Shown piece by piece: positions 10,690-22,169 of a stretch of DNA of 64,000 nucleotides. This stretch comes from Sanderia malayensis (lineage: Eukaryota > Cnidaria > Scyphozoa > Semaeostomeae > Pelagiidae). Position numbers and translations under genes: made by a program. The stretch is from contig RQOL01000827.1 in NCBI GenBank assembly GCA_013076295.1, positions 1 through 64,000 on the forward strand, read 5' to 3'. Position 1 is the first letter of the stretch. Each line of letters opens with the position of its first letter. The notes under the pieces were generated by a model that saw only the letters and a list, made by a program, of their open reading frames with translations, was not told where the DNA came from and did no database searches.

Positions 10690-11640
10690 ATCATAAGTTG
10701 TAGTCTTTACGTTCGGGATTCGTGGGGTCATACTGCATATTCTGTGGACGGAGTTGTCGGAATCACCGACCGTAAATGCCTTTCTTTGCTCAAGCAATCC
10801 GGGCCGGTAGGCTAACTGCCCAATTTCTTGAAATAGCTTAATTTGATTCAAAGAGCGCAGTACGCGTGGAACCTGCCGAGCAACACTCCTGGGATGCAGA
10901 ACAAAAGACCAAGACAAAAGCTTCTGACACCGATGACAAGGGCGGCCAATAAGAAGCAAACAAAGGAGGAAGAGTCGTCGAAAGAGAAAAGTAGAAATAT
11001 CTGGAGAAAAAAGCGAATTTTAGTGAAGGAATTAATGTTAACAATATCTACTGAATTAATTTAGTTAATTCAGCAGACATTGTTAACTGTGGGGGTTTCT
11101 AGGTATACACCTCCCGTTAACTCGCATGTTGAAATACAGATGAAAATATCAAGTAGCACGGTTGTTTTTGGTTGTGGATTATGTTTTAAGCTGTTTATTA
11201 TGTTTATGAGTTATTTTTGTAGCTCAGGTTTTTATCTTTTTCCATGCGATATTGTTAATATATTTGAAAGTTTGTTCTTGGGTGAGTATCTGTGAACATC
11301 TAGGCCATATAACAGCTCGCAGTGGACAGAGAGTGATACATCCAGTGTATCAGAAGTCATTAAAAGCGGGCAATGTCTACATTACCAAAATGCATCTGGT
11401 CTTGCTTACCTCTTAAAACTAAAAAATTCGCTGAAACCGTGCAGTAAGCGTTTCCACAGTTTTCTCTATGTTTTCCTATTTATTTAACTGGTAAATTACA
11501 AACGGTTTCATAGTTTCATAGTCGGGTTATTCCCGACCGCTCCCCGACCGTTAGTCAATCGTTCCCAGAAAATTCCGTTCCCTGTCGTTCCCCTGTCGTT
11601 CCCCGTTCCCCCTTTTAGTAATAGCCTATTTTTTTTATCA
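10690..11640 (+). mobile_element. 3' end of the same DNA transposon, copy B
   Basis: The frame from 10843 reads MIQRAQYAWNLPSNTPGMQ with a basic lysine-rich continuation, matching 6470-6640 of copy A, but the zinc-knuckle exon of copy A is missing. Blocks at 11310-11410 and 11490-11636 then follow in the same order as in copy A, ending CTTTTAGTAATAGCC. It is a second, independently decayed copy. Confidence 0.6.
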
Positions 11641-11670
11641 AACAACAAAAGGAGTTACACAATAAATACC

Positions 11671-11942
11671 TACCGTGAATCCTCGAAAAAATCCCCGGGT
11701 TATTTGCAAAAATCTAAATTTTAGCGTGTTTATTGTTCAATATTAAGAAAAATAAAAGCTATACGATGTAGCCAATCATTAAAGTTATTGATTTAAACTC
11801 AGTACTACTTGCAATGCAATTACTAAACAACTTCTATGTCTTGAAACTTGGGCTCAATGTCCTTGCAAATGATTATCAGGATGGGGCTTATTCGAGGGGA
11901 GGGCTTATTCGGAGGTAGGAGCTTATTCGAGGATTTAAGGTA
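11671..11942. mobile_element. MITE of the CGAATAAGCCCC family, copy 1
   Basis: The left end reads TACCGTGAATCCTCG and the right end is its near reverse complement (CGAGGATTTAAGGTA). Internal GGGCTTATTCGAGG units are repeated near the right end. Related elements are at 41242-41705 and 48674-49396. No coding capacity. Confidence 0.65.
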
Positions 11943-12830
11943 ACTTACTTTTACGTTCTGTTTGTATATATTGAAAGCATGACATTTGTATAGACTATTT
12001 GTTTCGGAAAATTGCTATTTATTAAATGCTTCGTAATTCATTATTTAGAATACACATAGAGCTCGTGCTTTACCTTGTGAGAGAACTTTTACGACATTTA
12101 GTCATGATTTCAAAAGTTTTCACAAAGTTCCGAAAATTTTACCTCGTTATTTTTAAAAACTACTTTCTGATACAAAATGTTAGCTTTTAACTGATAAATA
12201 TGCTTCTTTGCATACATTCGTGATATATAATTAATCAATATATGAAGAGTAAATTATTGTTTTCTTTACTTATTGTAGAAGTTGGTATTTATCCGTTTTG
12301 AATTTGATTTATCCAAACATGAACACGTTTGAAGTTGTCGACATTGTTGTATATTCTTATGGAAGTTGGTATACACATTTGATTCCGTATTGTTTGCCAA
12401 GGTCATTCAAGCACCAATATCGGTGTTTGACACATCATACTCTTGTGAAAATTAAGTCATTTAGGCCACTGCAAGTTTCAAAAGGATAAATGAAGCTTGC
12501 AGTGGTCTAAATAATGAGTATATTCGAAACTTATACGTAATAGATCAAGACTCGTGCTAAAATAGGGGTCACAAGTTAAAATCATTCCATGTTTTTCATA
12601 TTTCACTCCATGTTTTCCATATTTCATTCCATTCCATCATTCCACACTCCATGTTTTCCAGATAGCCCGTGCACATCAAGAAAATTGTCACAAAATCTGT
12701 CGGTGCGTTTGAAGAGATTACAATTCGGAACAATTTGACCACGATCAAAAGAAATTTTAGAAAGATCAATTAACACCTACTGCGTAATCCCCAAAACAAG
12801 CAGCAACAAGGAACTTGAAGGTACAGTTAC
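11943..12830. other. no gene seen
   Basis: AT-rich sequence. A 63-codon frame (12298-12489) has no recognisable domain. A short CATTCCATG-type repeat lies around 12580-12660. Confidence 0.4.
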
Positions 12831-12835
12831 ACGGC

Positions 12836-13003
12836 TATCTGTAAAAGAGGGAACGGGAATCAGGAAACTTTAACAGATTCCCCCTTTACAGATTTGAAAA
12901 AGGGAAAATATGACGTCATACGACATCGTGTAACGTCATGCTCCCCCTTTTCCCTTCTCCTCGTTCCTCGTTTCCTGATTTCCCGTTCCTTCTTTTACAG
13001 ATA
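12836..13003. mobile_element. short MITE with CTATCTGTAAAAG ends
   Basis: The left arm CTATCTGTAAAAGAGGGAAC (12836 onward) and the right arm (ending 13003) are reverse complements over about 33 bases with two differences. The arms contain the CGTTCC motif of the element ends at 7564 and 11520, and the preceding TTACACGGCTAT matches the outer end at 7690, suggesting a non-autonomous relative. Confidence 0.6.
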
Positions 13004-13085
13004 GTGATAATTATGCTCTCATTATCTCGTGTTGTCGTGATCACAGAAAAAAATGAAGCGACAATTACCTAAAGATGATAGTGGC

Positions 13086-13184
13086 CTCAAGTCCAAGTCC
13101 CTCAAACGAGCGATCAAAAAAGAGTGAGGCACAGGGACGCAATGTAGTGAGCCTAGGTATCACAGGGATGCAACGCAGTGAGTC
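13086..13184. repeat. solo right end of the TAGACTC TIR family
   Basis: The string CCAAGTCCCTCAAACGAGCG followed by AGGCACAGGGACGCAATG and ending GTGAGTCTA matches the right TIR of the complete element 34640-35783. The last 35 bases are imperfectly duplicated (two copies ending GTGAGCCTA and GTGAGTCTA). No matching left end was found to the left in the window. Confidence 0.55.
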
Positions 13185-13185
13185 T

Positions 13186-13400
13186 AATTCGGGTGCACGG
13201 ATAAATCAAAAGGTGAGCACTAAACCCCACCCACTGCAGTGAAGGTGATGCGAGCCTCCTGTGCAGCGCACTCGATTTTTTGCCATCGGTTATCGTGTAA
13301 GATTGACGATCATGAAGAATCATCGGAATTCGAAAGAGTTTCGTCTCATGTTTCCTTTCCCTTTCCGTAATCTGTTGTAATGGCTGAATTTTGAGGTTTT
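13186..13400 (+). repeat. dispersed repeat, copy 1 (also at 21965 and 44168)
   Basis: Contains ACCCACTGCAGTGAAGGTGA, GCGAGCCTCCTGTGCAGCG, TTGCCATCGGTTATCG and TGTTTCCTTTCCCTTTCCG. Near-identical sequence occurs at 21965-22165 (same strand), and part of it inverted at 44168-44233. Confidence 0.75.
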
Positions 13401-15640
13401 GAGGTCTTAAAGTAAAATCAAAACGTTCCAAGAATTTACTTTGATTCCAAGTCAAACTATAAGCCAATTTGTTTATGTCATGCCAAGAATAATAACGGAG
13501 GTACCTACCGTTGATCCGTGCTTAAGTGCCTTGAAGCCTATCAACAGGCCACTAGCATAGAGTGTACTAAACAGAACCTAGAGCGAGGGCGAATTCATTG
13601 CTGTATAGAAGCAAGATTTTTTGCAGCAAGGAGTAGCAACTGTACTTCAAGCATTAAAATGAAGACGAAGATAAAGTACAAAATAATCAAAATAGTAACA
13701 TTAAATATGCTGTGGTTGACTAACATTTCGATCAACTGGACTGTTGGATTGGGAAATTTTGTATAGCCATGCTTGCTGTCCGCCATGAAGAATGTTTTCG
13801 CATGGTCTTCCCACCTGTTCTGCGTGAACAAGGTGAACAACCAGCTCTGGATTAGATATAGCACCAAACAGGCATGTTGGCCTGAAAATAGAAGAAGGGG
13901 CTGACTTCTTGGCTGGAACTTTGATATCTGTGTCAACAGGCATTAACCAGTCCGCGAAATAGGGTGTGAAAACCAACAATCGAGGCTAGACGAGAACTCT
14001 GTGGCTGAGCCCATGTGGATTTGTTCCTGGAAAGCCATGAAAGCTCGTGATGTGAAGATTGGCTGGCATAAAATTTTTACAAGCCGCAGCAGAAAAATAA
14101 ATATGCTGTTTTCCGGACGAGGCACAAAAAGTGATTAACCTTTCCTGAACCAACTCGTGGATAGGCAATCGTGGACCCAAGTATGTCAAATTTTGTCCGC
14201 ACATTCCTGGAAAAGCCTTAATGTGGTAGCAACTTTGTAACGTCATATGTTTTTACGGTTTCTATGTCCGAAATAATTTATGGGTGGTAAATGAAGTACT
14301 ACTCGATACCCCGATTCGGGTATGCCATCCTTGTCCGGTCTTGCTCATCGAATAAATACTGCCTTTGAACACAGTCGAAAAATCAATTTATGTACCTGCA
14401 AGTTGTTGGACAGTCTTGAGGAAATTGTATACTTAAATACATTGCAGCTGATACATTGCAGCGTAGGCGGGTGATGTGAAGAGCCTGGCACCGGAAACCT
14501 GAACAGCAGAGGCTTTTCCGTGAAGGGTGTGGAACAGATGGGAAACTTGAGCCTTACCACCATTGACTGTGAAGGATACCAAAGAGGGGAAATGATAGAG
14601 CGAAGAATGCAGCGTAATTGTACTGCAAGGAATATACCGTAGGTAATTCATTCTACTGCAGATATGAACATACCATCCCTTGGAGATAACATTGAAGTAC
14701 CATTGGAAAGGTGTTGTGCTCCTGCATTGGTAATTTCTAGTTACAATTCGAAGGCGAAAGTGAACAAGGTAAATGTCATACGTGAAGTAACATGCTGCCT
14801 GCTTCATTGCAATCTGATGAAAAGTTCGAGAATCAGAAGCCATTGCGTTGAAAATAAGAGGCGTCCAGAGAAAGCAACGGCTTGTGCGCAAAGGTGTAAT
14901 AGGGCGATTCCCGTGGACGGAAAGATACTACCAGCTTTCCTGACCGTGGTAAATAACATGAGCATGCACGAGAAATCATGATATCATCAATGAAGCAGGA
15001 GGGACTATACGAACTGAAGAATCCTGCATGTGACAAAAGCACCACACTGAAACCAATGATCTGGAGGCGATGATATATAACTGAGTTCAAATGCCAACAA
15101 GAAGACGTCTTATATCTGTAACTGAAGCGTCACAAAAGGCCGTGTCCAATGTTGGTGAAAAAACGTCACAATGGACCCAGTCAACAAACTCCAGGCAAGG
15201 TGTTTGTTGTTCAACATGCAGTAAAACGGGCTGCTGCTGCTTCATTCAAATATCTCAAAAGAAAATGTTCTGCAGGTCGTGAGCCTCGTGTCCATTATCA
15301 CCAGTTGGATTGAAATTTGGGATTCAGAGAATGGTGAATATGCTGGTACATGGAGAAAACCGAAATTGCCTTTCCTCGGGAGGCTAGTCAGGGATAAGCA
15401 ACATGGCGGTTTTTGCAAAATGCAGCGCTCTACTGCGACAGGCTGCCTATATCGTACGAACACACATCTGAGTGGCTGGCTTGAGGGTCGACCATCGACG
15501 GCAAACTTTGCTGTAGCAGTAACGGACTTAGAAATGATCGATACAAATAGAGTGAAAATGGAAGGTTAATCCAGCAAAGAAGCATGAGACATAAAGCAAA
15601 GACAGATGGAGGACCCCCAAACCCAGCCACTCAGAGCTGA
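13400..15640. other. no recognised gene; weak minus-strand frame
   Basis: A minus-strand frame 14246-13701 is open for about 180 codons except for one TAG (13988-13986), and a frame 14891-14433 is open in the same phase. The sequences match no family I recognise and no splice signals link them. Plus-strand frames at 14664-14981 and 15279-15569 also look protein-like but are unassigned. This could be a decayed gene or element. Confidence 0.35.
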
Positions 15641-15642
15641 CA

Positions 15643-15735
15643 GCACGAATGCCGTGCATTAAGGCCAATAGTGAGGCCCCCAAGTGACTGAGCCGGAGAG
15701 AGTGCAATGAGAATAGATTGTAGCTAGTCCAGGTT
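15643..15735 (-). repeat. LTR remnant, left of Gypsy pol fragment
   Basis: About 92 bases (GCACGAATGCCGTGCATTAA and onward through AAGTGACTGAGCCGGAGAGA) match 17546-17637 in direct orientation. The two copies flank the Gypsy pol fragment, which is the arrangement expected of LTR pieces. Confidence 0.5.
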
Positions 15736-15928
15736 TGGCGTGTTCGGGTTCCAAGCAATGAGTCAGAAAACACAACGGATATACGCGACCAACTCTTTTA
15801 CAATCAATTCAAAAACTAAATCATTTTATAAACATACACACTTATTATCAATAACTCTGACTTTTATCAATCAACAAACACAGTTACAACGCAAGAAATC
15901 GAGGTTACAAATTAGCACATACAAACAT

Positions 15929-17545
15929 TCAAAAGGACAAAGACAACTGATCGGGTTCTACAAAGACAACCCCTGGCGTTTCGTCCAAAGGTTGTACGGG
16001 TACGCCCTTATCCAACGGGGTGGGGCAAAGTCTAATTTGGTTGTGGTGTGCTACAAAAGTTTTTCCTATGTTGGACCGTAACATATAGCTAGCCCCATTG
16101 TTACTACAAATTGTGTATGGACCGATCCATTTCTTGCCAAATTTCCATTTTTTAGGGCGAGCTAGCCACACGGCTTGTCCAGGTTGCAATGGTTTCCAGT
16201 CTAAGTAACTCTTGTTGTATTCAGTAGACTGTCTGTTCCTAGCTGCTACAAGATTCTTACGAGCTGCCTGATTTGCTATTTGGATGGCCTTACGAAGCGA
16301 TTGACTATAGTCTGACTGGCTAGATGGATTTCTCAAGGGCACTCCTAACTCTACTTCAATTGGCATTCTAGCGGGGCGTCCAAGCACCATCTCATAAGGA
16401 GAAATGCCAGTTGATTCATGTACCCCAGTATTGTAGGCAAAGACTGCTTGATCAATCCATTCGTCCCAATCTAAACTATGTTCAGAAACAAAGTTACGAA
16501 TGATATCCTGTAAAGTCCGGTTCTGTCTTTCCACGAGTGCGTCACATTGGGGATGGTACGCAGTTGTGCGAGTTTTCTTGAGCCCCATGATATTATAAAC
16601 CTCATGCATGAGATTACTGTCGAAATTACGACCTTGGTCTGAATGGATGACAGTAGGTGGTCCAAATCTCGAAAAGAGTTTAGACACAAGAAGTTTTGCA
16701 ACCGTACTAGACTTTTGGTCCTTTGTGGCAAACGCCTCACACCATTTGGTAAAATGGTCCATGACAACTAGGATATGTTTATTACCATTGGCAGTTTCTT
16801 GTATAGGACCCATATAGTCGAGTGCCCAGAAGACAAAAGGTTCGCTTATTTGAATGGGCTGAAGGGGTGCTTTGCGTTTGGGTGTACATTTATTTTGACT
16901 ACAATCAACACACTTTTGAATAAATGTGATTATCGAAGTGCGCATTTTGGGCCAGAAGAAACGTTCTCTAGCTCGCTGGATGGTACGCGTAATGCCCATA
17001 TGGTCACCAGCGGGACTGCTGTGGAGGCCTTTCAGAACATTCGGTACATGTGAGTTAGGAACAACAACCGCTTGGCTAGGAAAATGAGTGTGCCTATGGA
17101 GGGATCGAACCAGTAACCCGTTGCTAACAAAGAGCTGGTCCCAGCAATCCCAGTAGGTGCGGAGATCCGAATGATCTTGCCAGACAAATGGGGGCGGTTT
17201 GGGGAGGCCTTGTTCCTTTAATTCGACAACTGTGCGAATACTAGGGACATTGCGTTGGGCAGTAAGTAGGTCCGTGGCAGGGAGCAAACTTATGGAACCT
17301 GTAATGGCATCAGTAGGGGGTGAGGATGGATTTTGAATTTGCTGTTTGCTGTGATTCAAACGGGAAATCGCATCTGCATTTTGGTTAGATCGGCCTGGTC
17401 TATGCTTGACTTCAAACTGAAATTCCTGTAGGTCCATGATCCAGCGTGCAATTCGCCCCTTAAGCTCAACAGAGTGGAGTCAGCGCAAAGCACTATTGTC
17501 AGTTATGACGGAAAATTTATGTCCGTGATGAGCATGATGGTGAGC
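15929..17545 (-). pseudogene. Gypsy/Ty3 pol fragment: RNase H end and integrase
   Basis: The minus-strand frame starts inside RNase H (VITDNSALR, then a TGA at 17482-17480 in place of the usual Trp, then LHSVELKGRIARW) and from 17437 is open for 502 codons to 15929. It includes the integrase zinc module (HSSPAGDH...CVDCSQNKC), the catalytic core with ALDYMGPI, HSDQGRNF and LVERQNRTL supplying the D-D-E residues, and the C-terminal LDWKPLQPGQAVWL segment. The integrase would insert element cDNA into nuclear DNA. Protease and reverse transcriptase are missing; the right edge at about 17545 joins directly to an LTR remnant, so an internal deletion took the upstream part. Confidence 0.8.
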
Positions 17546-17637
17546 ACGAATGCCGCGCATTAAGGCCCTTAGTTAGGCCCCCAAGTGACTGAGCCGGAGA
17601 GAGTGAAATGAAAAATAGATGGTAGCGAGTACAGGTG
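17546..17637 (-). repeat. LTR remnant, right of Gypsy pol fragment
   Basis: Direct-repeat partner of 15643-15735, sharing CCCCCAAGTGACTGAGCCGG. It abuts the truncated RNase H end with no gag or protease between, pointing to a deletion inside the element. Confidence 0.5.
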
Positions 17638-17759
17638 AGAAAAGAGACAGCTAAAAAGACAAACATCGAAATCAAAGATCGAAATCTTATGATCACTATG
17701 GCAACGATTAGGGCAACGAGCCATGGCAACAATCATGGCAATGAAAATCGAAATGCAAA

Positions 17760-18431
17760 AACACGATCGTCTCATACATGGTGAACATCGCGATTTAAAC
17801 ATCGCATTATCAGGGGAACAAAATCGAAATTCGAGAAACATGCTCTTCTTATACATCGTAAAACGTCGTAATACAAACACATGATCATCATAGAAATTTT
17901 TGCATCGCAATATTGGGGTGCGAAATCGATATGCGATAACATGATCATCTCATAAAGCATCAAACATCGCGATACAAACACATGATCATCATAGAAATTT
18001 TTACATCGCAATATTGGGGTGCGAAATCGATATGCGATAACATGATCATCTCATAAAGCATCAAACATCGCGATACAAACACATGATCATCATAGAAATT
18101 TTTACATCGCAATATTGGGGTGCGAAATCGATATGCGATAACATGATCATCTCATAAAGCATCAAACATCGCGATACAAACACATGATCATCATAGAAAT
18201 TTTTACATCGCAATATTGGGGTGCGAAATCGATATGCGATAACATGATCATCTCATAAAGCATCAAACATCGCGATACAAACACATGATCATCATAGAAA
18301 TTTTTACATCACAATATTAGGGTGTGAAATCGATATGCGATAACATGATCATCTCATAAAGCATAAAACATCGCGATACAAACACATGATCACCACAAAA
18401 ATTTTTACATCGCAATATCGGCGTGCGAAAT
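17760..18431. repeat. 101-bp satellite, left block
   Basis: Units start at 17920, 18021, 18122, 18223 and 18324, an exact 101-bp period with few differences; 17760-17919 holds more diverged partial units. Each unit contains two ATGATCAT palindromes, CGCGAT and ATCGAT. The array is interrupted at 18432 by a LINE and resumes at 20189. Spacers are not unique, so it is not a CRISPR array. Confidence 0.9.
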
Positions 18432-20188
18432 GTAAAGTTAATAAGTACGTACAACATCCAAGTATAAGAAAAATCAAAACCTATTATCAGAATACTGAAA
18501 AGTTTAAATTCTCTCACGTATTCCCAAACGAGGTCATGAGGCAGATAGAGGCACTAGATACCAACAAGTCAAACAGTGGAAAAATCCCCACCGGCATGCT
18601 AAAGTCAACAAAAAATATTGTATGCCCATACCTTACTGACTGCATAAACTCAACAATTTGTAACTGTCAATTCCCTAGCGAACTTAAGGACGCAAATGTC
18701 TCTCCTATATTCAAAAACACTGATGCAACCTTGAAATCAAATTTCAGACCAATAAGTGTCCTATTGTCAGTATCAAAAATATACGAGAGAATACTAATAA
18801 ACCAGATATCACCTTTTATCCAAAACAAGCTATCAGACTTGTTATCTGGCTTTCGAGAGTCTTACAGCACCCAGAATGCACTAATTAGAGTACTGGAATT
18901 ATGGAGAAGATGTCTCGACTCTTCGGGAATTGTTGGAACAATGCTCATGGACTTATCAAAAGCCTATGACTGTCTGCCCCATGACCTCCTCATAGCTAAA
19001 TTAGAGGCCTATGGGTTTGATAACGATAACCTTCAGCTCATTTATAGCTACCTAGAAAGCCGATACCAGAGGGTTAAAATTGGAAGCCTTAAAAGTTCAC
19101 CACAAAAAAATCAAAATCGGTGTACCACAAGGATCTGTTCTATGACCCATGCTCTTTAACATCTTTTTAAATGACCTATTTCTATCGAATCTAGAGTCAA
19201 ATATATGCAATTTTGCCGACGATAATACCATATATGCATGTGGTAATAATCTCATAGAAATAATCTGTAGATTAGAAAATTACCTAGCTCTTTTGTTAGA
19301 TTGGTTTTCGGAAAATGGGATGGTACCAAATCCCAAAAAGTTCCAGCTAATGTTTCTTGGTCTGAAAAATAATAATTCTTTACGCCTTAATGTTAATGGT
19401 CATAAAATACCATCGGCAGATAACGTACAACTTTTAGGAATCCATATTGACACAAAGCTAACGTTAGACGTGCATATTAAAAGCCTTTGCTTGAAGGTCA
19501 ACAATAAAGTTAGTGCCTTTGCAAGACTCAGCCCCTATCTCACTCTAGATCAAGCAAAATTATTATGCAACTCGGTCATCATATCCAACTTCAATTACTG
19601 CCCTCTGGTGTGGACTTTCTGTAGTCAAACGGCAAACAATATGGTAAATAGAACCCATAAACGTGCTCTACGGGTGCTCTACCAGGACTTTGAATCTTCT
19701 TTTGATATGCTATTGACTCGAAACAACAGCCAGACAATACACGTAAAAAATCTGCAACAAGTAATGATCGAGGTCTACAAGACGGTACATCATCTTAATC
19801 CATCCTATCTTTGGGAATTTCACGAAAAGAAAGAAACGAGATATAACTTAAGAGTAAATGATCTCTGTAAGCTTCCAAAGGTCAAAACACGTTTTGCCTG
19901 TCAGTCAATATCATTCAGAGGGAGTCTCCTTTGGAACACCCTTACTGACACAATTAAAATGAGTCCAACCCTTGCCGCTTTCAGAAATAAAATAAAATCC
20001 TGGACTGGTGAGCAATGCACCTGTAGATTATGTTTTTAAATTAGTATTTATCTGTATAAATTAGTCTTAGCCTTTGGTAATTAAAAGTAGGTTTCTTTGT
20101 AAGTTGGATTAAATTAGTACCTTGTACTAGTCTTACTTAGTGTAGACGTAATATCCAACGTTAAATAATGTATAAATGAAAATGAAAT
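18432..20188 (+). pseudogene. 5'-truncated LINE reverse transcriptase inserted in the satellite
   Basis: The plus strand encodes a non-LTR reverse transcriptase from the finger region (NFRPISVLLSVSKIYERIL) through palm motif LMDLSKAYDCLPHDLL, GVPQGSVL, FADDNTIYA (19211-19237) and the C-terminal thumb to a stop at 20039. Breaks: a frameshift in an A7 run near 19105 and TGA at 19143-19145. There is no endonuclease part. The 3' end has a short ATGAAATGAA-type tail, and the pentamer GAAAT at 18427-18431 is repeated at 20189-20193 as a likely target duplication. Motif spacing suits the Jockey/CR1 group. The element would have copied its RNA at a nicked target. Confidence 0.85.
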
Positions 20189-20480
20189 GAAATCGATATG
20201 CGATAGCATGATCATCTCATAAAACATAAACATCGCGCTACAAACACATGATCATCACAGAAATTTTTACATCGCAATATCGGGGTGCGAAATTGATATG
20301 CGATAACATGATCATCTCACAAAGCATAAAACATCGCGATACAAACACATGATCATCACAGAAATATTTACATCGCAATATCGGAGTGCGAAATTGATAT
20401 GCGATAACATGATCATCTCACAAAGCATAAAACATGGCGATACAAATACATGAAGATTTTTGAAATTACACATCGCAATA
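20189..20480. repeat. 101-bp satellite, right block
   Basis: About three units resume here after the LINE, with the same ATGATCAT palindromes. They carry shared differences from the left block (ATCACAGAAATTTTTAC, AATATCGG), while the last unit left of the LINE (18324-18431) is intermediate. Confidence 0.85.
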
Positions 20481-21066
20481 ACCGACGGAAACTAACGGCT
20501 GGGGGAATAACAAACTTTAAATTTGAGCGAGGACAGCGGAAAAATCCTAGGTACCCTCCTGATGCTCCTGGGTGTAGAAGGCTAGGCTTTTGGCAGTCCC
20601 AAGAGAAGCGATGATGGAGAGGAATGAGGGCAAATGCAATAGACGGCATAACGAGATCAAAACGAAAGGTGAAAACTTACATTGGCTTATAAAAGAAAAA
20701 GAGCGTAAAAGAATTTTAGGCGCACGGGGGAAAATAAAGAATAAAATACGCAAAGCAGAACACGCACCGGAATATCCGGAGAGACGTTATGACAGAGAAC
20801 ACAAAAACCTCGGTAAAAATGGAAAGATAAACAGAAGCAAAGGGGCCTACTCCGAAAAATCACTTTAACGCGAGACAAGATATTAGGGGAAGGCTAACGA
20901 CTTAACACCAAGAACGATGAAAGAAGGTATGCGGGAAGACGCCACGGGGATAAAGAAAACGTAACTTATGCAGGACTGACCACGCGAGACAAAGTGAGAA
21001 AAACTTATAGCGAAGCGAGGCGACAACAGGCATGGGTCTCGGGGTAAAATAAAAAAGGAAACTCAC

Positions 21067-21409
21067 AGAAATATCTTGACGGGCGGCGACACAGGTTCAG
21101 CAAGCTTTTTGCACTTTGCGCTGGGGCACATGGTCTGAGAAAACGACAGCTGGAGGAGAACATATGAGCGGCATACACTGGTAGAGAGGCACTGGCAATG
21201 GCAGGAGAGGTCACAGCAGCTTGACCAGACGAAACCGTGATGTCTTGTCGTGACAGGGCGTAAGAAGAAGCACCGACTTCAATTACCAACGCGGCTGGAG
21301 CCCACAAACTGGATGAGGAGGCTGTAGAGGGAACTGCTTCAATGCTTAACTGCCTAACAAGGGCACGAATGGCCTCAGCGAAGGGTTGAATCGGTCGTGG
21401 AGACGACAT
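21067..21409 (-). CDS. possible first exon of an unknown gene
   Basis: An ATG at 21409 opens MSSPRPIQPFAEAIRALVRQ and continues 114 codons in an alanine/serine-rich, non-repetitive sequence to a consensus donor (TTTCT/GTGAGT) at 21067/21066. A TATATATT element lies about 120 bases upstream on the same strand (near 21530). No second exon was found before the satellite at 20480. I do not recognise the family; it may be the 5' part of a transposable element gene rather than a host gene. Confidence 0.35.
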
Positions 21410-21860
21410 GCTGATGAATTTTTGGCAGCGACGGTGTCAGACGATGAAAGACGAAACTTCGACAGCCAAATTCTCTGACTTGGTGCGTATTTGTTAGAGA
21501 ACTGTGATAACCAACCACGAGGAACCAATATATATGCCCTTATTCCCCTCTGGGAGATAGAAATATCCCGGATATTACTAGTAAAAATGCATAAATTATC
21601 TTATCCTGGTCATGTGTCAGAATACATCCCAGTGAGGATAGAATCTCCAATGTGAGTCTAGATTCCAGACCTATTTTCGTCTGTCTTGATTTTCGTAATT
21701 TTCAATAGGCCTAAGAAACACGATTTCAATTTTATAAGCTGTCTGTTGTTTGTTTTCCTCATTTGACACTCAGCTCAGTGCTTCCATGGTTTCTACAAAT
21801 ATGGGTGTGGCCAATATTTTAATAAGAAATTGGGTGTGGTCAAAGCCACCAGCCACCGTC

Positions 21861-21963
21861 TAGCCTGCGCGCAAACTCAAAAGTCTTCTGACCAGAACTG
21901 TAGAGTTCTGGTCAGGAGACAGTTCTGGTCAGGAGACCTTTGAGTGTGCGTGCGCGCAGGCTA
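21861..21963. mobile_element. 103-bp foldback MITE, hAT-like
   Basis: Left arm TAGCCTGCGCGCAAACTC and right arm ending GCGCGCAGGCTA are inverted over about 40 bases. Flanks CCACCGTC (21853-21860) and CCACCATC (21964-21971) are an 8-bp target duplication with one change, as expected for hAT elements. No coding capacity. Confidence 0.8.
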
Positions 21964-21964
21964 C

Positions 21965-22165
21965 CACCATCATGGTGAACACGAAATCCAACCCACTGCA
22001 GTGAGGGTAATGCGAGCCTCCTGTGCAGCGCCCTCGTGTATTTGCCATCGGTTATCGGATTGTAAAGATTGACGATCATGAAACATCATCGGAATTCGAA
22101 AGATTTTCGTCTCATGTTTCCTTTCCCTTTCCGTAATCTGTTGTAATGGCTGAATGAATTTTGTT
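21965..22165 (+). repeat. dispersed repeat, copy 2
   Basis: Matches 13197-13395 almost base for base, including GCGAGCCTCCTGTGCAGCG and TTGCCATCGGTTATCG. It begins right at the hAT-like MITE. Confidence 0.75.
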
Positions 22166-22169
22166 TTTA

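Noticed and set aside
13701..14891. A 180-codon minus-strand frame as a gene
   Set aside because: It has an in-frame TAG, no recognisable motif and no splice context; kept only as a note in the gap entry.
17760..18431. Regular short repeats as a CRISPR array
   Set aside because: The whole 101-bp unit is repeated, with no unique spacers and no cas genes; it is a satellite in an animal genome.
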